Source: Pseudobacteriovorax sp. (GTDB lineage Bacteria > Bdellovibrionota_B > Oligoflexia > Oligoflexales > Oligoflexaceae). From it: DNA of 64,000 nucleotides. Each line of letters begins with the position of its first letter. The first letter of the stretch is position 1. A program made the position numbers and the translations under genes. This document shows positions 52,543 through 61,586 of the stretch, piece after piece. The notes beneath the pieces were generated by a model that was not told the origin of the DNA, made no database searches, and saw only the letters and a program-made list of their open reading frames with translations. The stretch is from assembly GCA_013215145.1 (NCBI GenBank), contig JABSRP010000019.1, forward strand, positions 1-64,000, read 5' to 3'.

Positions 52543-53268
52543 CTAGCGGGCCACGGCCGTTTCGATCTCAGGATTGACACTGTGATGGCGCCCAAGTTCG
52601 GAAAGATTCTCAATCACAATCTCTCTAATATCGCTCGGATCCTTGGAGATCCGAAGCTGTAGATTCTCCCAGACTTCTTCATTATTAGATGGGAGACAGT
52701 TTTGATTGAGCTCAACCAGACTATAATTGATTTCTCCTCTTACGATTAACAGGTCATCTTCTGTTCGATAGCTGAGCCTGGGTCTTACACCTTCAGCTTT
52801 GCACGGGTTATCACCCTTAAGTACATAAGCGCTAATCATCAGCGAGTTATCTTGTCCGTTAGTCATCATCCTTGGATGGATGGTGATGCTCTTAATAGGG
52901 ACTGTTTTTCGTATCAAGTCTCCGATGATAATGGTTTGATCTAGGACCGGAAACCGCAAAAGAAAATCTATACCTCTAAGTTGCTCGCTGAGTACAAAGG
53001 TCGCTTCTGCCTCCTGATTTTTCGGCAACGCGCAGCTCTTTGCAAAGTCTTCTGTGGCAACAATTTCCGCTTGGCATGTTAGGGGATATGTTGACTGACA
53101 CGAATCGATACGTAAATCGAATGTTTGGTCTTCACAACCAAAATAGGAAACACTTGTCTTGAGACTGCCTTTATCGAAGGATAATTTTTCAACGCTAGTA
53201 ACTTTACTAAAGGCATTTTGGCTACAAAATAAGATGGACAATGTTGTGAGTATACCTTTAAGTTTCAT
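52543..53268 (-). CDS. Secreted cysteine-containing protein, paralogue of the one at 19315-19719
   Basis: 241 residues with a signal peptide (1-21). The first half has VSYFGCEDQTFDLRIDSCQS, TYPLTCQAE and FAKSCALP, the same Cys spacing as the 134-residue protein at 19315-19719. The second half (about 125-241) has a further Cys pair (DNPCKAEG, NQNCLPSN) and a strand pattern that suggests a second, diverged copy. AGGAGG precedes the ATG. Function unknown. Confidence 0.7.
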   Translation of the reverse strand: MKLKGILTTLSILFCSQNAFSKVTSVEKLSFDKGSLKTSVSYFGCEDQTFDLRIDSCQSTYPLTCQAEIVATEDFAKSCALPKNQEAEATFVLSEQLRGIDFLLRFPVLDQTIIIGDLIRKTVPIKSITIHPRMMTNGQDNSLMISAYVLKGDNPCKAEGVRPRLSYRTEDDLLIVRGEINYSLVELNQNCLPSNNEEVWENLQLRISKDPSDIREIVIENLSELGRHHSVNPEIETAVAR

Positions 53269-53507
53269 GATGGCCTCCTGCTAAGCTGTTGCTTACTGTT
53301 AAAATACATTTGACCGAATTTTGTAAGACTTGGTCAGCCAGTTAACTTTAAAAAAAGTTCGCGTCTCAAATAGTTTCGAGGTGATCATCATTATAATCAA
53401 ATTTATTATGTCTTAAAGTAGGTTTAAAAAGATTATCTCAACTTTTTGCTTGAGGCAAAGTCGACTTTTGAAAGAATGTTGGTTGATTTCAGAGAGGTGG
53501 AGAGTTA

Positions 53508-53530
53508 GGCCTTTCGTTTTTAGAAAGGCC
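53508..53530 (-). terminator. Hairpin downstream of the DUF1501 gene
   Basis: GGCCTTTC (53508-53515) with GAAAGGCC (53523-53530), an 8-bp stem and a 7-nt loop, 17 nt past the DUF1501 stop. The minus strand lacks a T-tract after it, so efficiency is uncertain. Confidence 0.55.
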
Positions 53531-53546
53531 ATAAAATGATTCTTTA

Positions 53547-54980
53547 TTAACCCTTGACCATTGCAGGTTTGTCTTTTCTTCCATCGAAGGCAATGCCTAA
53601 TCCATGAGCTACAGCCGAGTAGACATCTTTTTCTGTCATTTTACTATTTTGATCAGGCTCTCCCGTTTCGGCATTAAAACCGTAGGTGAAACCAGTCGTG
53701 GTGTCTACGCCACCAAAAACTTTATTACCTTGCATCATCGGGGAAATAATAACATTTCCATTGTTTAGGTGATGCCCGCTACCGCCGTCGGCGATTTTAT
53801 CACGACCGAATTCCGTAGCGATATAGATCATGGACTTCGACCACATTTTACCTTTTTGTGGATCGCCATCAATATCGGTCTCTTTAAGCAGGTCAATTAA
53901 GGCATCAACACTTTTAAGCACATAACTCCACATAGCGTTTTGAGCGCCTCTGTGATCCACGTGAGACCAATCGAAGGCAATGGGTGTATTAGGCGATCCT
54001 GTGGCCTCAATTAAGGGCGCTAAGTTTGGAGAAATTGTGAAGGAGTTCGACATTCCATTTTTGGCGGCTAGGAATGAAAGAGCCATTTTTGCTTCGTAGG
54101 GGTCCTTGGCAATATTTGGGAATTTGGCTATTACTTGTTGCATATCGCCGGTCATAGAGGTTCCAAATGCACTCAGATCAGCAGTGGCTGGATCAAGCAG
54201 CATGAGTTTTCCAATGGAATCACCTTTTTCGAGCTGACTCACAAGGGAATCTCTATTCTTCATATAGACATCCATAATTTTGGACGCTTCAAATTCTTTG
54301 GCAAATCCTGAAACACTTTCGAGCTGAGTGCGTAATGCTCTTGCCGCAGCAATGTCTTTATCGTCCAATGATCCTTTAATACCCTTAAAACCATGAGTTG
54401 CGAAAGCAAACATCAACGGATCTGTAATGGGTTCGGCACGTGCTATCGCTGGGATGGTGTCATCGTCACCATGCAACGCGTAGCCGCCAACTCCCAATCC
54501 TAAGTTAGGGAGGATGCAGCTACCGCCATGGGCTATGGCATTGGCCTCGCAGATAGTTCGGCCACTATTCACGTTGTCACCGGTGATGGCTCTTTTTGCG
54601 GCAATAATATGGTTGACACTGGTGACTTCATTAGTCATCGCCAACGTGTCGGCGCCATGTTTATTTAAAAACGTAGCCTGCTCATAGCCATTACCTAAGT
54701 CAATGGCGCCTTGGATCGAGTTTTCAAGTGCTGGCACAGCTACCAAAGGTGAGCCTGGAATCTGTGTTAGGGTTTCAAAGGCAGTTGGGCCAGTTGATTG
54801 GGCCATAAAACTATCAAGTATACTAGCACCGCCTGCGGCAGCGATAACAAAGCAAAACTTTTTTTCGCCTCCATCCTGGGCCTGTCCTACAGTATTAAGT
54901 CCGAGGGGCATACCGCCTAAAAGAGCACTAGCACCACCGGCTTTCAAAAAATTACGTCTGTTTATTTTGTTGCGACTCAT
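53547..54980 (-). CDS. DUF1501 family protein with Tat signal
   Basis: 477 residues. The twin-arginine signal NKINRRNFLKAGGASALLGG predicts folded export. DUF1501 proteins belong to the alkaline phosphatase/sulfatase-like superfamily and have unknown reactions; typical here are IYIATEFGRDKIADGGSGHH and FDWSHVDHRGAQNAMW. The family is usually encoded next to DUF1592/DUF1588-type cytochrome proteins, as here. AGGAG lies 7 nt before the ATG, and the gene is 9 nt after the lipoprotein gene, in the same operon. Confidence 0.88.
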   Translation of the reverse strand: MSRNKINRRNFLKAGGASALLGGMPLGLNTVGQAQDGGEKKFCFVIAAAGGASILDSFMAQSTGPTAFETLTQIPGSPLVAVPALENSIQGAIDLGNGYEQATFLNKHGADTLAMTNEVTSVNHIIAAKRAITGDNVNSGRTICEANAIAHGGSCILPNLGLGVGGYALHGDDDTIPAIARAEPITDPLMFAFATHGFKGIKGSLDDKDIAAARALRTQLESVSGFAKEFEASKIMDVYMKNRDSLVSQLEKGDSIGKLMLLDPATADLSAFGTSMTGDMQQVIAKFPNIAKDPYEAKMALSFLAAKNGMSNSFTISPNLAPLIEATGSPNTPIAFDWSHVDHRGAQNAMWSYVLKSVDALIDLLKETDIDGDPQKGKMWSKSMIYIATEFGRDKIADGGSGHHLNNGNVIISPMMQGNKVFGGVDTTTGFTYGFNAETGEPDQNSKMTEKDVYSAVAHGLGIAFDGRKDKPAMVKG

Positions 54981-54989
54981 TTCCAGCTC

Positions 54990-55652
54990 CTAGATAAAAA
55001 TGTTTTCCACATGTGTACCAACTGCGTAACAAATACCGACGGCTAGGCCGCGGTTGCTTGCGAAGTTTCCTTTTGCATCTACGATGGCGCTTAACTCTTC
55101 CGTCGAAGGATCGCGGGCAAGTAATCTTTGAAACAGCTCCGTAGCTTGGGCCTGAATTTGGGCGTCTGTTGGAGCAGCGGCTCCAAGGTCAAAATGCTTA
55201 AATACCGAAGCACCAGCTGATCCAGCTTGCAGATCAAGGTCTGCTCTTTGGCTGCAGGCTGCCATTAAAACCCGACTCACAGCCACAGCTGTCAGAACCG
55301 ATGGTCGTTCGGCCCGCTCATGCTGGCCGTTTTCAAAGGGGTCATTACCACCCAACACTGTTAGATGAACCTTATCGATGCAATTGAAAGTCTCAATCTC
55401 TTGGCAGAGTTGGTCTTTACTTAGCTCTAGACCAGCCATAAGGCCCTTTTCGAAGGCTCGGTATCGCTTCCAAACAAGCATCCCTTCCTCTTTAGGGTCG
55501 TCCGGTGTTTTGTTTGCAGCCGGGTCATTACCATCCTTTGAACCAGGCGCATGGGATGGAGACGAACTTGCGTTTTTGAATTTCTGTTTTGTACAAGATG
55601 CAAGTCCGCTTCCGAGGACCGCAGTTAGTAAAAGGATCGCTAAGTTTTTCAC
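54990..55652 (-). CDS. Lipoprotein between DUF1501 and the DUF1588-like cytochrome
   Basis: 220 residues. Lipobox GSGLASCTKQ (Cys20), then a Ser/Asp/Pro/Lys-rich linker (about 25-55). A domain follows with two Cys (DQLCQEIETFNCIDK) and AQATELFQRLLARDPSTEEL, the 'lf.rllgR.Pt..El' phrase that also occurs in DUF1592-type proteins. The GTG start sits in GTGA overlapping the cytochrome gene stop (55649-55652), with GGAGGG upstream. It probably forms a complex with its operon partners. Confidence 0.75.
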   Translation of the reverse strand: MKNLAILLLTAVLGSGLASCTKQKFKNASSSPSHAPGSKDGNDPAANKTPDDPKEEGMLVWKRYRAFEKGLMAGLELSKDQLCQEIETFNCIDKVHLTVLGGNDPFENGQHERAERPSVLTAVAVSRVLMAACSQRADLDLQAGSAGASVFKHFDLGAAAPTDAQIQAQATELFQRLLARDPSTEELSAIVDAKGNFASNRGLAVGICYAVGTHVENIFI

Positions 55653-57001
55653 TTGATTTTCCCTCCAAAAGAGCCCATTTCAACAAAACGGTGGATCATG
55701 GCGTTAACAGAGTAGTTTTCTGCAGCTAAGCCTTGCCACAGAGCGTCAAACTCCGCCGTCTCATGAGGAAATGGCTTTCGACTCAGTGCTTGTGTAAAAA
55801 TCATGTTTGCTAGGTTTTTCTTAAAGGCATCGGACTCTCTTGCCACGGAAGCCCATTCCATCAGATCTTGTACTGGCTGGCCGAAGATGACACCGTCGCC
55901 ACCCCAATCCGTACGTCCTTCGTTGTAAGTACCAATACGATTGAGAAGTAGATCAAAAACGCCAATCTCTATGCCGCGATAGCTCGCAAAGGAATAAGCC
56001 AGAGGATCTAGGGTACTATGGCAAACAGCACACTCGGGCTTGGCAATATCGATGTTATCAACATCTCTTGGCTCGTTAGGTACGGGCATTAGCCCTTCAC
56101 CTTTAGCAAGGTCTAGTCCTAAGTAAGCTCGATAGGCCTGAGAGGCCGAGTTTCGCGGAAGATCAGCAAACATAGTGTTATTTGATAAGAACCACTGAGT
56201 TGTGATCATACCCACTCGTCTGCCTACCTCAAGAGGTTGACCACCGGCGATCACAATACGTTCACCAAGCTGGAGACCCTCTTCTCTCGCGACGGTTCCC
56301 TCGATTTTATTGTAGTTCTCGTCGACGTGATAATCGGCTGAAAGCAGTTCTCTTGCGTCTCGTCCTCCAGACATGATGTATGAGAATAACCGATAGTCGA
56401 ATCTGTAATCTCCAATGACCACACTACCACCGAAGCCAATGGCAGCGTTCGGCATGATCTTGTTGTCAGCAAGTCGGTGCAGAGCTTCTTTCACCCAGTA
56501 GTCACTAGCTAAACATACATCTAAAGCCTTGTGCATATAGTCTTTCGGATCAGCCGCAGCTTCTAGACCTTTCAACTCTTGATAAGTTGCCGACTCACCA
56601 CAGTAATTGGCCTTCATGCGCTTAAAGGCCATCTTACGATCGTATTCCACGGTAATGTCTTTGCCAGGTTTGACATCGGCGTTTCCTGGGTGAGCATTCT
56701 CTTCAATTTCTGTTAGGTTACTTGCGCCGTCTCCGTCGCTGTCAATGGCTTCGATTTTACCTAGGGCATCTGGTAGATTAGTTATCAGATCGCCTCCGAT
56801 GTTCTCTTTGATCGAAAGCCCGTAGTCGTTAAGCGATGGTGGTCCTGCATGACAAACGTTACAGGAAGCAGCCTGATCTTCACATAGGCCTGAATTTGGG
56901 TATTTTTGGCAAAAAATAGTAGTTGCATCCGGGCTTGCGTAAGCAAAGTTGGATAGTAGGATAGCAAACGAAAATAGAATAGTACGAATCATCACATTCA
57001 T
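55649..57001 (-). CDS. DUF1588/DUF1592-like cytochrome c protein
   Basis: About 450 residues from ATG 57001 (GGAG 6 nt upstream; the frame opens at 57019). A signal peptide ends near NFAYASP. An N-terminal haem motif is CNVCHAGPPS, with an EF-hand-like IDSDGDGASNLTEIEENAHP. The C-terminal part has the second haem motif ECAVCHSTLDPLAYSFASYR, the DUF1588/DUF1585 phrase, and FVEMGSF at the end. Together with DUF1501 it recalls the paired sets common in Planctomycetes and Myxobacteria. It is probably a periplasmic redox or degradative module of unknown substrate. Confidence 0.82.
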   Translation of the reverse strand: MNVMIRTILFSFAILLSNFAYASPDATTIFCQKYPNSGLCEDQAASCNVCHAGPPSLNDYGLSIKENIGGDLITNLPDALGKIEAIDSDGDGASNLTEIEENAHPGNADVKPGKDITVEYDRKMAFKRMKANYCGESATYQELKGLEAAADPKDYMHKALDVCLASDYWVKEALHRLADNKIMPNAAIGFGGSVVIGDYRFDYRLFSYIMSGGRDARELLSADYHVDENYNKIEGTVAREEGLQLGERIVIAGGQPLEVGRRVGMITTQWFLSNNTMFADLPRNSASQAYRAYLGLDLAKGEGLMPVPNEPRDVDNIDIAKPECAVCHSTLDPLAYSFASYRGIEIGVFDLLLNRIGTYNEGRTDWGGDGVIFGQPVQDLMEWASVARESDAFKKNLANMIFTQALSRKPFPHETAEFDALWQGLAAENYSVNAMIHRFVEMGSFGGKIK

Positions 57002-57266
57002 GTTCCACTCCCTCAGCATAGGAAAAAGTAAGTCCCAATAGCAGTTCAGTAATTACGGTGTATTTGTCGAAGTATGTGCGAGTTTTTATGTCTATTTTGA
57101 TTTAAGTCTCAAAATAATCGAATGCAGTGGTATAAGTCATATCCTTGGTCCCTCTCGAAATTTTTTTTGGTCAAGGGCTATATCGGGTTTATGGCTTGGA
57201 GGCTTAAGGGAAAAATAAAAAATATTCTTTTTGCTAATGAAAGCAAAGGTTTGTGGCTTTGGGTAT

Positions 57267-57285
57267 ATGGCGAAACTCTCGCCAT
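57267..57285 (-). terminator. Hairpin downstream of the dihaem protein gene
   Basis: ATGGCGA (57267-57273) with TCGCCAT (57279-57285), loop 5 nt, 13 nt past the stop of the gene at 57299. Rather short and without a T-tract. The rest of 57002-57266 has no visible gene. Confidence 0.45.
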
Positions 57286-57298
57286 TTAGCTTCGAAAC

Positions 57299-58498
57299 TT
57301 ACCAATCAACGTAAAAATGAATCACTCCAAGAGTGTCTGTGGCTGTGCGCGTACCGGTTTCCATCCGGCGCCAAAGCTCGAGCTGAAGACCGGGAACGGG
57401 ATGGATATCGACGAAGATACTACGCCTCTGGCTATCTCTATCGTCGTCTTCTAATGTCTCTTGCATCAGACCAGCAGTAAATCCCGTTATCTGTGCGAAG
57501 GCGATGGAATGCTCCTCAATGGTTGAACCTGGATGAACATAAACGGGAATGACTTCGGAAGTCTTTGCCGAAACATTGCGCCAGTTCTTTTCCGAGTACC
57601 AAATAGTATTAAAAACGTTTAAACCGGCTCCAAAGGCTTTCATTTTTATTTTGTGGTAATCAGATTCTGTATCCCAGTAGCTACCGTTTAGGTGCCATCC
57701 CAGAGTCACCCCTCGCACACCTCCGTGCATGCTGCTCCCTTTTTGCCGAAATGGTTTGTCAACGTAGGGATCTCCCGACATTTGAGATACGCGAAAGAAG
57801 GGGACATTTGGGGTGCCACCGATCTCAAAGGCCTCCGTTGTTGCAAACTGATCTAGGCCAATGCGCTGACGGATCCATAAAGTGTGATTGGGGCGCTTTA
57901 GGCCATACATGGGGGTGCCTCTATAGGCTCTTACGTAGGTATTGAAGGGTAATGCGTCGATCATAATCGAGTATTTTTCTCGGTATCGGCGGTCCCCCTC
58001 GTTGACGACGCGAAACTTATTATCTTCTGGGCGACCGAGAAATTGCAGTTCATAAGTGAGATGGAGATAGTTGATGAAAGGACGAATCCGTATCGCTGGT
58101 TCGAATGCCATGGGAAACGTTTGGCGATCGCCGCCAGCACGATCCCAATGAATCACTCTGGTGTCCATGTGAAGATCAAAGCGTGAGAGATCTTTTAGGG
58201 GGTCTTCAGGTTTCATAAAATTGACAAGCGATGCCTGGTCAAGAGAGTAGTATTTGCCCCACTGATTGCGCGGTCCCTCACCAGCTGGATCCACGTGGCA
58301 GCCTTGACAGTCTAGTGTGCAGCGGCGTTCCATGAGGGGGCGTTGGGAGCGACCAGGGGTATGACAGCCAGCGCAGTTGTCAGCCTCTCGAAGAGCGATC
58401 AGTGGAGTTGAGCTAACGGGTAACGACAAGAGTCCGGCCATCATTACAGAAAGAGCTTGAAGTATGAGATTGCAATTTGGCCTGTAAATCAGAGGCAT
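57299..58498 (-). CDS. Dihaem cytochrome with beta-barrel-like C-terminus
   Basis: 399 residues. A signal peptide (about 1-31) is followed by two c-type haem motifs, CAGCH (42-46) and CQGCH (64-68), in a 45-residue head. The remaining 300 residues look like paired antiparallel strands (IRIRPFINYLHLTYELQFLG, FNTYVRAYRGTPMYGLKRPN, LGWHLNGSYWDTES, LQLELWRRME), ending in IHFYVDW with a terminal aromatic. That is a barrel signature, so this may join a haem head to an outer-membrane barrel. AGGAAG lies 7 nt before the ATG. It is divergent from a tetrahaem protein gene. Confidence 0.7.
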   Translation of the reverse strand: MPLIYRPNCNLILQALSVMMAGLLSLPVSSTPLIALREADNCAGCHTPGRSQRPLMERRCTLDCQGCHVDPAGEGPRNQWGKYYSLDQASLVNFMKPEDPLKDLSRFDLHMDTRVIHWDRAGGDRQTFPMAFEPAIRIRPFINYLHLTYELQFLGRPEDNKFRVVNEGDRRYREKYSIMIDALPFNTYVRAYRGTPMYGLKRPNHTLWIRQRIGLDQFATTEAFEIGGTPNVPFFRVSQMSGDPYVDKPFRQKGSSMHGGVRGVTLGWHLNGSYWDTESDYHKIKMKAFGAGLNVFNTIWYSEKNWRNVSAKTSEVIPVYVHPGSTIEEHSIAFAQITGFTAGLMQETLEDDDRDSQRRSIFVDIHPVPGLQLELWRRMETGTRTATDTLGVIHFYVDW

Positions 58499-58966
58499 GA
58501 TAAACTTCCTAGAGAGTTCAGCTTTCTTGGGGACAAGCCTATTTTACAGGTATTCAGACAATTTTGCTTAGTTTTTTGTGTGAGTATGACTCTCCAATGT
58601 AGCCTAGAACCACAGAGCCTGGCACCGATTCGGGCTCACGATCTGAATTTTGCGGGGGTAGCTCATGCTGTTCCCCAATCCAAGGCCACGCGTTACTGCA
58701 GTTATTGTCATGGTGAGGCTTTGGCTGGTGGGGAAGGGAGCGAGCCTTCCTGTTACCAGTGTCATGGCGAACGATGGCTGGACCGCGACCCTGATACTTT
58801 GTTTGCTCCTTCAAATCATACTGAGCTGAGAGGCGGGCGCTACTATCATGCTGTGGGATTAAACAATCCTATCGGGACTTGTGATGTCTGTCACGGTCAA
58901 GACCTTCTCGGTGATGCCGTAGCTCAAACACCAAGCTGCTATCTATGCCACGAAGCAAAGTGGTGA
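58457..58966 (+). CDS. Tetrahaem cytochrome c-type protein
   Basis: Up to 169 residues. Four haem motifs: CSYCH (81-85), CYQCH (99-103), CDVCH (142-146) and CYLCH (161-165). They form two similar pairs (CHGEALAGG...SCYQCH and CHGQDLLGD...SCYLCH), an internal duplication. The start is unclear. TTG 58457 is the longest and overlaps the divergent gene. The segment PILQVFRQFCLVFCVSMTLQ then Cys48 looks like a membrane or lipoprotein signal, but no ATG starts it properly. It is probably exported and part of the same electron-transfer system as the dihaem barrel-like protein. Confidence 0.72.
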   Translation: MKYEIAIWPVNQRHDKLPREFSFLGDKPILQVFRQFCLVFCVSMTLQCSLEPQSLAPIRAHDLNFAGVAHAVPQSKATRYCSYCHGEALAGGEGSEPSCYQCHGERWLDRDPDTLFAPSNHTELRGGRYYHAVGLNNPIGTCDVCHGQDLLGDAVAQTPSCYLCHEAKW

Positions 58967-59064
58967 GCGTCTCACAAATGCCTTGGATAAAGTTTAGTCA
59001 TGTTGTATCCGATCCTAGGCGGGCTCTGGGCCCTTGGCAATGGATTAGCATCTGAGAGATCACA

Positions 59065-59631
59065 TTGATAGATTATTCTGACATGGAACCCAAGGATCTG
59101 ATCATCCAAACATTCAATCAAGGGCTAGGTTTTCAATTTGATACGAAACTGATCGATGAAGGAACCGAGCCAATTTACCAGCCTGCTCAGCATCACGGAG
59201 AGGCTCACAAGATTTTTTTTGCACACGGTTATTGGAGCAGTGCTCTTCACGAGCTAGCTCATTGGTGTATTGCCGGTTCGGAAAGGCGTAAACTTTTAGA
59301 TTATGGCTATTGGTATAAGCCAAATCGAAGCCAAAAGGACGATCGTCAGCGATTTTTGCAATCTGAGGCCCGGCCGCAGGCCCTTGAGTGGCATTTCACT
59401 GTGGCTTTGGGTCAGGATTTTTTTGTGAGCCTTGATGATTTTAGTAACGATCAAAATATGTTGGAGGAGTTTCGCCGTATGATTCGGAAGGAAGCCATCG
59501 ATTTACACCAAAACTCACTACCGCCAAGAGCTCAGGTTTTTGTTAATGACATCAGTTCCCGCCTCAAGACTTTTGACCAATATCGCTCTTTTTGGAATCA
59601 AGCCTGTTCGGACTTGGTCTTGCCAAGGTAA
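59065..59631 (+). CDS. epmC: Elongation factor P hydroxylase EpmC
   Basis: 188 residues. EpmC (YfcM family, PF04315) hydroxylates the beta-lysyl-modified lysine of EF-P. The conserved IFFAHGYWSSALHELAHWCI carries the metal ligands (HELAHW), followed by DYGYWYKPNRSQKDD and SEARPQALEWHFTVALGQDF. The TTG start has GAGAGA about 6 nt upstream; ATG 59083 is possible but without an RBS. EpmA, EpmB and EF-P are not in the window. It stands alone. Confidence 0.92.
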   Translation: MIDYSDMEPKDLIIQTFNQGLGFQFDTKLIDEGTEPIYQPAQHHGEAHKIFFAHGYWSSALHELAHWCIAGSERRKLLDYGYWYKPNRSQKDDRQRFLQSEARPQALEWHFTVALGQDFFVSLDDFSNDQNMLEEFRRMIRKEAIDLHQNSLPPRAQVFVNDISSRLKTFDQYRSFWNQACSDLVLPR

Positions 59632-59878
59632 GTCATAACTATGGCCTTTCTAAACAAAATATTGGTTATGTATTCCGGACCTTACCTATTCTTGGGATTC
59701 GTATAACCGGCTGCGCCGAGCTCTTTCAGCCTATTGGAGAAAATAAGGGTGAAATTTTAGGCGTTTATTGATAATAATGGTCGTACCCGGTCTAATTGTG
59801 TTTTGTACCCATTGTGATAATCGACTTTCACGGTGCCTAACGCGCGGCCATGCTATGTACTGAGAAGAGAGATAATCA

Positions 59879-61579
59879 TTGAGCGACAATGTTAGGCCTG
59901 AGGTCAATAAGAAAGATCGAACCCGGAAATCTACCAAACCCAAACGATCCTCCAAAAAAGCGAGAAAAGACTCTTTAGCGATAACAGCTCGCGGAAAAAC
60001 GCGGCATCTGAGTCAGGATCTTCTTCGAGGTACCTATGTGGTATTCGATATCGAAACTACCGGTGGTAACCCAGAGAGAAATGGTATCACCGAAATCTTT
60101 GCCCTGCGATACAAAGATGGAAAGGTCTTAGATACCTTCGAAAGTATGGTCAATCCTTTAGTGCCGATTCCTCCCATCGTCCGGCGCATGACTGGGATCA
60201 CCAATAAAATGGTGAAGGATGCGCCTCTTATTGAAGAGGTTATGCCGAAGTTTGTGGAGTTTATTGGTAACGATGTCCTCGTTAGTCATAACACCATAGG
60301 TGACATGAAATTTCTCCGCTACTTTTCAGGAAAAGTATGCGGTGAGATGATTGCCAATTACTACCTTTGTAGTCATCTTCTGGTGGAAAAACTCGTGTCT
60401 GAAGCTCCAGATAAATCGCTTAAGGGATTGGCTGAGTTTTTTGAACTTCCTGCAGACAGCAAGCTCCATAGAGCAAAGGCTGACGCTTATTTGACCTTAG
60501 AGCTACTCATGTGCCTGCAAAAAAGGATGACTGATGCTGGCCTAAAAACCATTGTAGATGGTATTCGTCTGCAAGGTGACTATGAGTCTGGTCTTAGGTT
60601 AGGTTGGGGGATTAAAGCTGAGGAAATCCAAGCCATCCCTCGCAGTTCGGGAGTCTTTTACCTTTACGATTACATGGGTAAAATGACTTATCTTTCGGCA
60701 GCATCAGATCTCCATCGTGAGGTGAAAAAGTTGCAGAGGCTTTCGGCCTTACCTAAACAACTTCTTAGAGCCGTATTGGGTAGTGTTAAAATAACTTATG
60801 AGACAACAGAATCCTCCTTTGCCGCCTCTATTTTGGAAGCGGAGGGCATCGCCAAGAGCGGCCTACGCTTTGACCCAGCCAATTGGCATCAAAGGACAGC
60901 AAATTTTCTTTATCTGAAGGTCGAAGACGATGGTTATCGCCTTGCCACTGGTCCTTTGTCAGAAAATGTTGCGATAGCTCTAGGACCTGTAAGGGGTGGC
61001 CGCGATGTAACCACGCTGCTCGAACAGTACGCGGATCTATTTGAGTCCAAGCTGCAAAAAAAAGGCATTAAACTCGGAGCTAAAGAAGGTCTTTTGCTGC
61101 AAAACTTTTTGCGAAGTAAGGTAGGTAGTGCGCCGTCTCTGTTGGGGCGCGTGGCTGAATTTGCGGGAACCCTGTTTTCCCTACCTGCCGCGAAAGCTTT
61201 GCGACAAAAGCTTGAGGCCATTCCCATCCCACGTGAGTTGAAATCTATGAATGATTGCTCCGCTGTGATCGTTGTGCCCCCTCAGGACGAAAGCGAGCAA
61301 TCACTGCTTTACGGTGTGGCTTCAGGGCTTCCCTGCCATGCTGCTATCACTAAAACGAAATACCCCGAGTGTCTCAGCGACGAAAAGAGTCGTAAGCGGA
61401 TTATCGCTGCGATTCAAAAGGACACACAGAAATTTCAGAGCAGTTATAGATTGTTACCCCAAAGAGAATCGCTCATTGTGAATCGATTGGTCTGGTGGAC
61501 TTGTTTTGGGCCTAGACACGAAGACGTTAAGGTCTTCACCGTAAATTCCCTGAAAAACTTCGACCCTGGTCTCACCTAG
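59879..61579 (+). CDS. DnaQ-like 3'-5' exonuclease fused to a degenerate GIY-YIG domain
   Basis: 566 residues. After a basic disordered N-terminus (about 1-45; RKSTKPKRSSKKARKDS) comes a DEDDh exonuclease (about 50-220): FDIETTGGNPERNGITEI (motif I), LVSHNTIGDMKFLRYF (motif II) and HRAKADAYLTLELL (motif III, His+Asp). Residues about 250-340 resemble the GIY-YIG domain of UvrC/Cho (IPRSSGVFYLYDYMGKMTYL), but the catalytic YVGK...R is SAASDLHREV, so it is probably inactive. The last 200 residues are unassigned. Similar exonuclease-UvrC fusions exist in Actinobacteria. The TTG start has AGAGAG nearby. DNA repair or proofreading is likely. Confidence 0.83.
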   Translation: MSDNVRPEVNKKDRTRKSTKPKRSSKKARKDSLAITARGKTRHLSQDLLRGTYVVFDIETTGGNPERNGITEIFALRYKDGKVLDTFESMVNPLVPIPPIVRRMTGITNKMVKDAPLIEEVMPKFVEFIGNDVLVSHNTIGDMKFLRYFSGKVCGEMIANYYLCSHLLVEKLVSEAPDKSLKGLAEFFELPADSKLHRAKADAYLTLELLMCLQKRMTDAGLKTIVDGIRLQGDYESGLRLGWGIKAEEIQAIPRSSGVFYLYDYMGKMTYLSAASDLHREVKKLQRLSALPKQLLRAVLGSVKITYETTESSFAASILEAEGIAKSGLRFDPANWHQRTANFLYLKVEDDGYRLATGPLSENVAIALGPVRGGRDVTTLLEQYADLFESKLQKKGIKLGAKEGLLLQNFLRSKVGSAPSLLGRVAEFAGTLFSLPAAKALRQKLEAIPIPRELKSMNDCSAVIVVPPQDESEQSLLYGVASGLPCHAAITKTKYPECLSDEKSRKRIIAAIQKDTQKFQSSYRLLPQRESLIVNRLVWWTCFGPRHEDVKVFTVNSLKNFDPGLT

Positions 61580-61586
61580 GTTATTG

